From Phil1 sp963643205 (GTDB lineage: Bacteria; Bacillota; Clostridia; Christensenellales; CAG-138): DNA of 64,000 bases. The DNA lies in the NCBI GenBank assembly GCA_963643205.1, contig CAVIJJ010000002.1:1-64000 (forward strand). The letters are read 5' to 3'. Both the position numbers and the translations under genes were made by a program. Positions 7,700-15,189 of this stretch are shown here, piece after piece (the stretch's first letter is position 1; the number at the start of each line of letters is the position of its first letter). The notes beneath the pieces were generated by a model. That model did not search any database. It saw only the letters and a list, made by a program, of their open reading frames with translations, and was not told the DNA's origin.

Positions 7700-9209
7700 T
7701 CGCCGGGACGATGGGGCGATAGATATATCGCGGCTTTTGATGGAGTTTCTTCCGGTACTGAAGAAGCTTTTCTGGGTACCGCTTGTGTTCGCGTTTATAG
7801 CGGGGGCGCTTGTTTTCGTAAGGGCATATTTAAGCTATACGCCCATGTATGAATGCGAGGTTACGTTTACGGTAGAGGTTGTTACAACCTCAACAACGGG
7901 CAGCGAATCAAGCAGCGGCTACAGCTATTACAATAAGGCAACGGCGGAGCAGCTGGGAAAAACGTTCCCTTATCTTATAAGCTCGGATCTTATGTATTCC
8001 CGGCTTAAAAAAGAGCTTGGCGTAACCGGCATAAACGGCACCATAACCGCCGAAACGATGGACAACACAAACCTTTTCACCATGCGCGTAACCAGCAGCA
8101 GCCCAAAGGACGCGAAAAACATACTTGAGGCGGTGATAAAGCTTTATCCGGAGGTTGCGGACTACGTTATAGGCAGCACGGCAATGAACCTTTTGACGGA
8201 TCCGGTTGAGCCCAGTGTACCGTATAACAGCTTTAACGGGGTAAACTCGGCCGTAAAGGGCGCGATAGTTGGCGCGGTTGTGGGCTTTGGCATACTTATG
8301 CTGTGCGCCGCGGTGAGGAACACCGTGCGCGAGCCGGACGACATTCGCGTAAAGCTGAACCAAACCTGCCTTGCAACGCTTCCTAAGGTCACGTTCAAAA
8401 AGCGCAAGCAGAACAAGGTTAATACCCTTTCAATAATGAATAAGCGCGTATCGGGCTCCTTCCACGAAAGCATACGCAGCCTAAGAATAAAGCTTTTAAG
8501 GCGGCTTGAAGGTAAGGGATGCCACGCAATACTTGTTACAAGCACCATGCCGGGCGAGGGCAAAACAACCGTTTCAACAAACCTGGCGCTGTCGCTCAGC
8601 AAAAACGGCGCGCGCGTAATACTTATAGATATGGACTTAAGGCGCCCCAGCGTAAAGAAGGCGCTTGGCATAACCGAGCCCACAAACGGGCTTGTTGAGC
8701 TTAGGGAGCGCAAAGTAAAAAGCGTTGGCGAATGCCTCTGCCAGCTGGAGGGCACGTCGCTTAAACTGCTTGCCGGGGACAATGCCCGCAAGAGCACCCG
8801 CCCCATAAGCGTAAAATGGCTGAAAAACCTTATAGATACTCTCAGAAGCCAGGCGGACTTTATAATTGTGGACACTCCGCCGTGCGGTCTGCTTGCGGAC
8901 AGCGCGAACATAGCAAGCGCCGTGGACTCAGCGCTTTATGTAATAGGCGCGGGCGGGGTAGAGGTAGCCAATATACTGGACAGCCTTCAGTTCCTTTCCG
9001 AATCCGGCACGGAGGTTATAGGCTGCGTGCTCAACGGCGTAGAAACAACCATAGGCGGAAGCCACGGCTACGGATACGGCTATGGCTACGGTTACGGTTA
9101 CGGCTATTCCAAATACGGCTACGGCTACCGCAGCCGGGAGGACAGCGACGATAAAGACGACAGCGACGATAGCGACGCAAACGAAGAATCATTCGGCGAA
9201 AGCGAGTAA
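7680..9209 (+). CDS. Fused Wzz/bacterial tyrosine kinase (second paralog)
   Basis: A 509-residue paralog of the preceding protein with the same plan: TM helices at about 21-43 and 190-213, a short Wzz domain, Walker A in MPGEGKTT (about 290-297), Walker A' in VILIDMDLRRPS (about 311-322) and Walker B in FIIVDTPP (about 393-400). The tail has a (YG)n cluster from about 461, but unlike the first paralog it ends in a strongly acidic stretch (SREDSDDKDDSDDSD). Start ATG at 7680 follows GGAGGGG and overlaps the 3' end of the first kinase by 20 bases. A longer in-frame start at 7566 is a shadow of the YG repeats. Confidence 0.88.
   Translation: MEEKKVDRRDDGAIDISRLLMEFLPVLKKLFWVPLVFAFIAGALVFVRAYLSYTPMYECEVTFTVEVVTTSTTGSESSSGYSYYNKATAEQLGKTFPYLISSDLMYSRLKKELGVTGINGTITAETMDNTNLFTMRVTSSSPKDAKNILEAVIKLYPEVADYVIGSTAMNLLTDPVEPSVPYNSFNGVNSAVKGAIVGAVVGFGILMLCAAVRNTVREPDDIRVKLNQTCLATLPKVTFKKRKQNKVNTLSIMNKRVSGSFHESIRSLRIKLLRRLEGKGCHAILVTSTMPGEGKTTVSTNLALSLSKNGARVILIDMDLRRPSVKKALGITEPTNGLVELRERKVKSVGECLCQLEGTSLKLLAGDNARKSTRPISVKWLKNLIDTLRSQADFIIVDTPPCGLLADSANIASAVDSALYVIGAGGVEVANILDSLQFLSESGTEVIGCVLNGVETTIGGSHGYGYGYGYGYGYGYSKYGYGYRSREDSDDKDDSDDSDANEESFGESE
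9064..9110 (+). repeat. Tandem TAYGGY hexamers encoding YG repeats (second copy)
   Basis: The hexamer array for the tyrosine cluster of the second kinase, closely matching that at 7566-7604. Confidence 0.85.
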
Positions 9210-9214
9210 TTGCC

Positions 9215-9679
9215 ATGGAACCCGTTAAGCGCACGGTAGACACACAAAGCTACATGAGCGTGCTCCGCGAGCTTGCGGAGAGCGGAGAAACCGTGTGCCT
9301 TACCATAACGGGCAGCAGCATGGTTCCCTTTCTTGTTCACGGGAGGGACAGCATACGCTTTATTAAGCCGAAGGAGCCGCTTAAGCGGGGCGATATGGCC
9401 TTTTTTGTGCGAAAAAACGGACAATACGTTATGCACAGAATCATACGCCGGGATAAATACGGCAGGTATTTCGCCGTTGGGGACGCGCAAACGGAAATAG
9501 AAGGCCCGATTGAGGAAAGGGCCGTTTTCGGGCTTGTAACGGACGCGTGCCGCAAGGGCAAGTGGATTAAAAAAGGCGATTTTTGGTGGGACTTTTTTGC
9601 GGGGCCATGGCTTAGACTTATAAAAATAAGACCGGTGCTTATGAAACTCGGCTTTTTGGTGCCTAAAGGACTGCGATAA
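9215..9679 (+). CDS. S24/S26-type signal-peptidase-like protein without membrane anchor
   Basis: A 154-residue protein with the S24/S26 fold: the nucleophile motif GSSMVP (residues 33-38), the RGD segment (58-60) and MHRI (73-76), where SipW-type enzymes carry a catalytic His. There is no clear N-terminal membrane helix, unlike true type I signal peptidases. Genes of this kind sit beside ABC exporters in clostridial surface-polysaccharide and peptide-export loci. It starts 5 bases after the second kinase and precedes the ABC exporter, so it may process something the exporter moves. The substrate is unknown. Confidence 0.7.
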   Translation: MEPVKRTVDTQSYMSVLRELAESGETVCLTITGSSMVPFLVHGRDSIRFIKPKEPLKRGDMAFFVRKNGQYVMHRIIRRDKYGRYFAVGDAQTEIEGPIEERAVFGLVTDACRKGKWIKKGDFWWDFFAGPWLRLIKIRPVLMKLGFLVPKGLR

Positions 9680-9703
9680 ACTCAGCGGAAAGGCGGCGAG
9701 GCA

Positions 9704-11485
9704 ATGGAAAAGAATATGCCCAAGCGGAAGGTGCTTGGATCCGAGGCGCTGGGCGAATTGCTTGGCCGCGTGAAGGACGGCACTTTTAAGGACATTGTAA
9801 TCGACTGGAAATGGATAGCGGCATACACCCGCCGTTACCGCGCGGCCGTTGTGATATACACGCTTTTGGGAATACTGAGCGCCTCTTTCGCGCTTGTTTC
9901 GGCCATAGCCAGCAAATACACAATTGATATAATTACGGGGCAGGATGAGGCGAAGCTTTGGTTTGTGATAACGGTAATGCTTTTGTCCGCCGTGCTGAGC
10001 GTTGCCCTAAACAGCGCCGTTTCAAGAATATCCGCAAAGGTTTCAATAAAGGTAAATAACGATATACAGGCCGAAATATTCGATAATGTTATCCGCGCGG
10101 ACTGGAGCGCGCTGAACTCCTACCCGGGCGGGGATTTGCTCAACCGCCTGAATACGGACGCGTACACCGTTGCCGGCAACGCCATAAGCTGGCTGCCGGA
10201 CCTTATAATAGCGGTATACACGTTCATAATAACGCTTCTCTCAATTCTTTATTACGACGCGATAATGGCTGTTCTCGCTCTTTCAAGCGCGCCGTTCCTT
10301 ATATTCAGCGCCCGAAGGCTGCTTGCCAAAATGCGTTCCTTCGGCCAAAAGGCGCGGGAGCTGAACAGCGACCTTATGAGCTTTGAAACGGAAACGTTTA
10401 ATAACCTTGATTCCATAAAAAGCTTTGGCATAACCGATAGGCAAAGCGAGCGGCTTAGGGAAAAGCAGGCGAATTACAAAAAGGTTTCGCTTGATTATAA
10501 TCTTTTCAGCATAAAAACGCAGGCCGCGCTTTCGCTTATAGGCTCCGCCGTGCAGATGGCCGCGTTTTGCTACTGCCTGTATCTTCTTTGGAACGGGAAA
10601 ATACTCTACGGCACCATGACCCTTTTCCTTTCGCAAGGGGCGAAGCTTTCTTCCGCCTTTAATTCGCTTGTAAAAACCGTGCCCGTGTTCCTTAATGCGT
10701 CGGTTTCAGCGTCAAGAATACGCGAACTTATGGCAATACCGCCCGAGCGGATAGGCGCGGGTGAGGACGCGCTGAACGCGGATCAAGGCTTAAGCGTTAA
10801 GCTTGAAAACGTAAGCTTTGCTTATAAAGAAAACGAAATCGTGCTTAAAAACGTTTGCTTTTCGGCCGAGCCCGGCGAGATAGTCGCGCTTATAGGCCCG
10901 TCCGGCGGCGGCAAAACCACAATGGTGCGCATGATACTTTCGCTTATAACCCCTAAAAACGGCAGCGCAACGCTTTCGGACGCGCACGGTTCAAGGCAGC
11001 AGATGAACGCTTCCCTAAGGGGATTCTTCTCCTATGTGCCGCAGGGGAACACGCTTATTTCCGGCACGATTGCCGATAATTTAAGAATGGTTAAAAGCGA
11101 CGCAACGGACGCGGAGCTTGAGGCGGCGCTTAAAACGGCGTGCGCGTGGGAATTCGTTTGCAAAATGGACGGCGGAATAAACGCCTCCGTAGGGGAGCAC
11201 GGCCACGGCCTGTCCGAAGGGCAGGCGCAGCGCGTGGCAATAGCGAGAGCCGTGCTCAGAAACGCCCCGGTAATGCTGCTTGACGAGGCCACATCCGCGC
11301 TTGACGTGGCAACCGAGCGGCAGGTGCTTAAATCCATAATGCTTGCCCACCCGAACAAAACCTGCGTTGTTACAACGCATAGGCCGAGCGTATTGGGCCT
11401 GTGCGGCAGGGTATACAGGGTGCATTGCGGCATGGTTGAGGAAATAGACGGCGACACAGCCGAAAAACTGACCATGGATTATTGA
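9704..11485 (+). CDS. ABC exporter, fused permease and ATPase
   Basis: A 593-residue half-transporter. A cytosolic N-terminal stretch of about 45 residues precedes six TM helices (about 45-330) and a nucleotide-binding domain: Walker A GPSGGGKTT (about 398-406), Q-loop VPQGN, signature LSEGQ (canonical LSGGQ) near 503, Walker B VMLLDEATSALD near 522 and the H-loop His near 559. It probably acts as a homodimer exporting a lipid-linked glycan or peptide. Neighbouring kinases and the S24/S26-like protein suggest a role in surface assembly; this is inference. No terminator follows clearly before the next promoter. Confidence 0.88.
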   Translation: MEKNMPKRKVLGSEALGELLGRVKDGTFKDIVIDWKWIAAYTRRYRAAVVIYTLLGILSASFALVSAIASKYTIDIITGQDEAKLWFVITVMLLSAVLSVALNSAVSRISAKVSIKVNNDIQAEIFDNVIRADWSALNSYPGGDLLNRLNTDAYTVAGNAISWLPDLIIAVYTFIITLLSILYYDAIMAVLALSSAPFLIFSARRLLAKMRSFGQKARELNSDLMSFETETFNNLDSIKSFGITDRQSERLREKQANYKKVSLDYNLFSIKTQAALSLIGSAVQMAAFCYCLYLLWNGKILYGTMTLFLSQGAKLSSAFNSLVKTVPVFLNASVSASRIRELMAIPPERIGAGEDALNADQGLSVKLENVSFAYKENEIVLKNVCFSAEPGEIVALIGPSGGGKTTMVRMILSLITPKNGSATLSDAHGSRQQMNASLRGFFSYVPQGNTLISGTIADNLRMVKSDATDAELEAALKTACAWEFVCKMDGGINASVGEHGHGLSEGQAQRVAIARAVLRNAPVMLLDEATSALDVATERQVLKSIMLAHPNKTCVVTTHRPSVLGLCGRVYRVHCGMVEEIDGDTAEKLTMDY

Positions 11486-11503
11486 GAATTCAGCTGAAAA
11501 AGC

Positions 11504-11532
11504 TTGTTTTTTGAAATTATATGCGGTATACT
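11504..11532 (+). promoter_or_regulatory. Promoter of the small sortase-substrate gene
   Basis: TTGTTT (11504-11509), 17-nt spacer, TATACT (11527-11532). It lies between the ABC gene and the small surface-protein gene, giving that gene its own transcript. Confidence 0.7.
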
Positions 11533-11576
11533 ATGGCTATCCGTAAGGATATAAGATTCAGTCGGAGGGGACTAAA

Positions 11577-11804
11577 ATGAAAAAATTCTTTGCACTGGTA
11601 TTGGCAATGGCCCTTATATGCTGCTTTACCACCGCTGCGCTTGCTGACAGCGACGTGGTCAGCCCCGAAAATGGCAATACAGACGTTGATTCCAACGAGA
11701 CTTCTCCGCAGACCGGTTACGATTTCGGTATCGAGAGCGTGGTACTGCTGGCTGTGCTTTGCGGCGGCGCGGCGCTGTACATTGGCAAAAAGGTTAAGGC
11801 CTAA
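11577..11804 (+). CDS. Tiny sortase-anchored surface peptide (SPQTG)
   Basis: A 75-residue precursor: Sec signal peptide with a likely cut after ALA (residue 23), a 20-residue acidic spacer, SPQTG at 43-47, a hydrophobic stretch (about 54-69) and a KKVKA tail, which together form a complete sorting signal. Cleavage at both sites would leave a wall-linked peptide of about 23 residues with six acidic and no basic residues. (S/P)PxTG is the motif class used by Clostridioides difficile sortase B, and a sortase B gene follows directly. Ribosome site GGAGGGG. It has its own promoter and terminator. No further function is recognised. Confidence 0.8.
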   Translation: MKKFFALVLAMALICCFTTAALADSDVVSPENGNTDVDSNETSPQTGYDFGIESVVLLAVLCGGAALYIGKKVKA

Positions 11805-11833
11805 GCCTTATTCAGCATCCTAAACGAACTTTA

Positions 11834-11871
11834 GCTCCATAAATGCGTGGCCGTTTATGGAGCGTTTTTTT
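11834..11871 (+). terminator. Rho-independent terminator after the surface-peptide gene
   Basis: A perfect 10-bp stem (gctccataaa / tttatggagc) is followed by seven T. It separates the small gene from sortase B, so the sortase is made by read-through or an unseen promoter. Confidence 0.9.
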
Positions 11872-11906
11872 GCCCCATATTCTGAAAACGAAAGGGAGAG
11901 GGCCGA

Positions 11907-12749
11907 ATGAAAAAATCCGTAAAGATAATACTCAGCCTGCTGTGCGTTGTAATGGCGGCGGTATGTGTTTGCTGTGTGCTTTATATTGTGCAGTATGTTC
12001 GCGGAAACGACCTTAATGAAAGGCTTGTGAGCAACGTTGCGTCCCAAACCGTTGAAGCCGTGCTGACCGAGGCGGAGGATGAAACGGGCGATGAAACCGA
12101 CGGCGGCGAAACCGCGGCCGGGGACGAAACAAAGGAAGCGCCGCAAAAAACATTCAAGAATATTGACTTTGCCGCGCTTAGCGCGATAAACGGGGATATA
12201 TACGCCTGGATAGATATGCCGGGCACCGTTATAAACTACGCCGTTGTGCAGAGCGAGGATGAAAACGAGTTTTATTCGGATCATTCCGTGGACGGCAGCT
12301 ACTATTCCGGCGGCAGCATTTTTTCGCAGCGCTATAATAAGCGGGACTTTACGGATCCCGTTACCGTGCTTTACGGGCACAACCGCAAAAACGGCACCAT
12401 GTTTGCCGCGCTTAACGATTTCGCGGACCCGACATTCTTTGAAAAGCACAAAACAGTTTATATTTATATTGAGGGCATGGTATATGAATATACCGTGTTC
12501 GCCGCATATCCGCACAGCAGTGAGCATCTGCTCCTTAATCACGATTTTACGGACGAGGAAGAGTTTACCGAGTATTTCGGCTCGCTTAAGGATGGCGTAA
12601 ACACGAATTACGATAGGGATATGTTCCCGCTGTTCGGGGATAAGGTGCTAACGCTTTCAACCTGCTATAAGGAAAACCGCATGCAGCGCTATCTTGTGCA
12701 GGCAAAGCTTACCGCGCAGTACTCTCTGGTTTACGACAAGGCGGAATAA
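11907..12749 (+). CDS. srtB: Class B sortase
   Basis: A 280-residue transpeptidase with an N-terminal membrane anchor (about 7-29) and an acidic linker (about 50-80). The catalytic triad is visible: H158 in YGHN, C253 in LSTCYKE and R261 in MQRYL. It should cleave between T and G of its substrate motif and join the product to peptidoglycan precursors. The adjacent SPQTG protein is the obvious substrate. Three bases separate it from the LCP gene. Ribosome site AAAGGGAGAGG. Confidence 0.92.
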   Translation: MKKSVKIILSLLCVVMAAVCVCCVLYIVQYVRGNDLNERLVSNVASQTVEAVLTEAEDETGDETDGGETAAGDETKEAPQKTFKNIDFAALSAINGDIYAWIDMPGTVINYAVVQSEDENEFYSDHSVDGSYYSGGSIFSQRYNKRDFTDPVTVLYGHNRKNGTMFAALNDFADPTFFEKHKTVYIYIEGMVYEYTVFAAYPHSSEHLLLNHDFTDEEEFTEYFGSLKDGVNTNYDRDMFPLFGDKVLTLSTCYKENRMQRYLVQAKLTAQYSLVYDKAE

Positions 12750-12752
12750 CCA

Positions 12753-13850
12753 ATGGAAAAAACCAAGAAAAAGGGCAAAATAAGCCCGATATTGCTTATA
12801 TTCATAATACTCGCCTCCCTTACGGCGGCGCTTGTGAGCGCGGCGCTTATAATATGGTTCAGCGGGCGCGCCTCGTTAAGCAACAAGGAAACAAAGGCTC
12901 CCGCGCTTGTGGAGGTGCCTAAGCCGGAAGAAACGGAGACCGTGGCGGCGGAACCCACGCCCACACCGAATACAAAAATAGAGTACGATATAACGAGCGG
13001 CGGAAGATATTATAAATATAAAGACGGGCTTATAAATCTGCTCCTCATAGGCGTTGATTCGGACAAAAAGCCATCAAAGCCGCTTGAGTACGGCAACAAT
13101 AACCAGGCGGACGTTATAATACTGGCCTCGCTTGACACAAAGAACAGCGAAATGTCCCTTATAGCCGTTAACCGCGATACCATGTGCGACTTGACCGTAA
13201 CCGACAGCGACGGAAACATTACCGGCATAGGCCGCGGGCAGATTGCCCTTTCGTATTCTTACGGCGACGGGTTGGACGCAAGCTGTCAGCTTTGCAGGGA
13301 TGCCGTTTCAAACCTGTTTTACGGGCTTCAGATAGATGGCTACGCCGCGTTTTACATGGGCGGCGTGGAGGAGCTTAACGACGCGCTTGGCGGAATAACC
13401 GTAACTATACTGGGCGATTACCCATTTACCAAGCACTCCGGCTGCAGAAACATGAAGGAGGGCGAGGAGGTTACGCTTACCGGCAAGCAGGCCGCGGCCT
13501 ATATAAGATACAGGCTCCATACAGAGGACGGCAATACGGGCCGCATGGCCAGGCAAAAGCAATATATGCTTGCGATGATTAAAACCGCGCGGCAGAAGAT
13601 TTACGAAAACCCCACGTGCGTTGTGAACCTTTATACGTCGCTTAACAAATATATAATAAGCGATCTTGATGTGGGTGAGCTGAGCTACCTGGCCACTGAG
13701 GCCGCGGGTATGTCCTTCTCGGGCGATATATACAAGCTTGAGGGTGAGTCGATTGTAAGTGACGAGGATCATGTTGAGCTTACTATTGATGATCAATCCC
13801 TGTTTGATACAATGATAAGCGTGTTTTATGAGGACGTTACCCCCGAATAA
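12753..13850 (+). CDS. LytR-CpsA-Psr family glycopolymer transferase
   Basis: A 365-residue membrane-anchored LCP protein (TM about 10-35, then a Glu/Pro/Thr-rich linker) that attaches undecaprenyl-linked glycopolymers to peptidoglycan. LCP signatures: LLIGVDS near residue 92, the Arg/Asp segment AVNRDTM near 139, and RYRLHTEDGNTGRMARQKQ near 253 with the conserved Asp/Arg residues. Placed with sortase B and the tyrosine-kinase block, it probably performs the last step of capsule or wall-polymer anchoring. Confidence 0.92.
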   Translation: MEKTKKKGKISPILLIFIILASLTAALVSAALIIWFSGRASLSNKETKAPALVEVPKPEETETVAAEPTPTPNTKIEYDITSGGRYYKYKDGLINLLLIGVDSDKKPSKPLEYGNNNQADVIILASLDTKNSEMSLIAVNRDTMCDLTVTDSDGNITGIGRGQIALSYSYGDGLDASCQLCRDAVSNLFYGLQIDGYAAFYMGGVEELNDALGGITVTILGDYPFTKHSGCRNMKEGEEVTLTGKQAAAYIRYRLHTEDGNTGRMARQKQYMLAMIKTARQKIYENPTCVVNLYTSLNKYIISDLDVGELSYLATEAAGMSFSGDIYKLEGESIVSDEDHVELTIDDQSLFDTMISVFYEDVTPE

Positions 13851-13868
13851 GGCGCGAAAGGGAAACTC

Positions 13869-13903
13869 AAGGGCTTTTGCGAGCGCCGCGGGAGCCCTTT
13901 TTC
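13869..13903 (+). terminator. Terminator of the surface block
   Basis: aagggct ... agccctt stem (13869-13875 with 13893-13899), then a T-rich run, just after the LCP gene. Confidence 0.75.
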
Positions 13904-13904
13904 C

Positions 13905-13938
13905 TTGATAAATGGGCGATATGCATCTATAATATAAT
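13905..13938 (+). promoter_or_regulatory. mrnC promoter giving a leaderless transcript
   Basis: TTGATA (13905-13910), 17-nt spacer, TATAAT (13928-13933), with a second overlapping TATAAT at 13933-13938. The expected transcript start coincides with the ATG at 13941, and there is no ribosome site upstream of it. Confidence 0.7.
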
Positions 13939-13940
13939 CG

Positions 13941-14384
13941 ATGGAAAATGCATTTGAAAGACAAGGCACTCTTGTTGCCGAAATAAACAGCGCCCTGCCG
14001 AGCGGCGAGCGCGAACAGAAGGCGGCCCAGCTGCCGGCGCTTAACCTTGCCTATATAGGAGACACGGTTTTTGACCTGTACGTTCGTACAATGCTTGTAA
14101 CCCGAGCGGATGCCAAGGTGCACGAGCTGCATCTTATGAGCGCCGCGCGCGTATGCGCCAAGGGGCAGGCGGAGGGCTTCAGAAAGATTGAGCCCATGCT
14201 CAGCGAGGAGGAAATGAGCGTATATAAGCGCGGGCGCAATTCGCACCTGGGTACTGTCGCGAAAAACGCCACCATTTCCGATTACCGCACGGCTACCGGG
14301 CTTGAGGCGCTTATAGGCTACCTGTACCTTACCGGGCAGGACGCAAGGCTTAAAGAGCTTATGCAAATAATACTTGAACACTGA
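13941..14384 (+). CDS. mrnC: Mini-ribonuclease III
   Basis: A 147-residue RNase III catalytic domain without the dsRNA-binding domain; Mini-III matures 23S rRNA in Firmicutes. Family motifs are LAYIGDTVFDLYVR (about 36-49), RGRNSHLGTVAKNAT (about 97-111) and GLEALIGYLYL near 122. Length is typical. The ATG lies directly downstream of a -10 box with no ribosome site. It leads the conserved mrnC-thyX-rlmB-sigH block. Confidence 0.92.
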   Translation: MENAFERQGTLVAEINSALPSGEREQKAAQLPALNLAYIGDTVFDLYVRTMLVTRADAKVHELHLMSAARVCAKGQAEGFRKIEPMLSEEEMSVYKRGRNSHLGTVAKNATISDYRTATGLEALIGYLYLTGQDARLKELMQIILEH

Positions 14385-14401
14385 AAAGGGAGGCTATAAC
14401 C

Positions 14402-15169
14402 ATGCCACAAAGACAAATGGAAGCCCTGCTTCTTTGCCATACACCCGAGCCTGAAACGGCCATAGCCCTGGCAGGCCGGCTTTGCTACAGCGATAGCGAC
14501 ATTCTTTCTCTTAAGGACGCGGTGCAGGGGAAAAGCGAAAGCTTTGTTAAAAAGCTTATATCGATGGGGCATCTTTCCCCTATAGAGCACGCTTCGTTCA
14601 CGTTTGCCGCGCAGGGTGTAAGCCGCGCCCTGCTTGCCCAGATTACAAGGCACCGCATAGCAAGCTTTTCCGTGCAGTCCCAAAGATACGTTAAAAAGGA
14701 CGCGCTGGACTATATTGTTCCGCCCAGCATAAAGGCATTGGGTGAGGAGGCGGAGCTTGAGTACATAGCCCAAATTCAGCAGTGCGAGCAATTCTATCAG
14801 CATTGGCTTTCATTGGGCATCCCCGCGGAGGACGCGCGCTTTATGCTGCCCAACGCCGCCGAAACAAGAATGGTATTCACCATGAACGCACGCGAGCTTA
14901 TGCATTTCTTCTCCCTGCGCTGCTGCAACAGGGCGCAATGGGAAATAAGAACCCTTGCCTGGGCAATGCTTGGCATGTGCATGCGCGAGGCGCCGTGCCT
15001 TTTTGAAAACTGCGGACCGTCCTGCGCCGCCGGTCCCTGCCCGGAGGGCAAAAAGTGCTGCGGCAAAACAAACGAGGTGCGCGCAAGGCTTGAGGAGCTT
15101 AAGTCCCTTGCGGCCAGCGGTGCCGACGATGCGGAACTATCCCGCTTTGCCCGCGAAAATTGCATATAA
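14402..15169 (+). CDS. thyX: Flavin-dependent thymidylate synthase
   Basis: A 255-residue FAD enzyme making dTMP from dUMP with methylene-tetrahydrofolate. The signature region RHRIASFSVQSQRYV (ThyX motif RHRxxSxxxxSxRY) lies near residues 83-97. A Cys-rich C-terminal segment (about 202-223, five Cys), frequent in clostridial ThyX, may bind metal. GGGAGG precedes the start. It sits between mrnC and rlmB, as in many Clostridia. Confidence 0.95.
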   Translation: MPQRQMEALLLCHTPEPETAIALAGRLCYSDSDILSLKDAVQGKSESFVKKLISMGHLSPIEHASFTFAAQGVSRALLAQITRHRIASFSVQSQRYVKKDALDYIVPPSIKALGEEAELEYIAQIQQCEQFYQHWLSLGIPAEDARFMLPNAAETRMVFTMNARELMHFFSLRCCNRAQWEIRTLAWAMLGMCMREAPCLFENCGPSCAAGPCPEGKKCCGKTNEVRARLEELKSLAASGADDAELSRFARENCI

Positions 15170-15189
15170 AAGTTTAAGGAGAATATAAA

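Noticed and set aside
8162..8911. A 249-codon minus-strand frame inside the second kinase gene.
   Set aside because: Antisense to the conserved kinase domain; low-complexity Ser/Leu-rich translation without family motifs.
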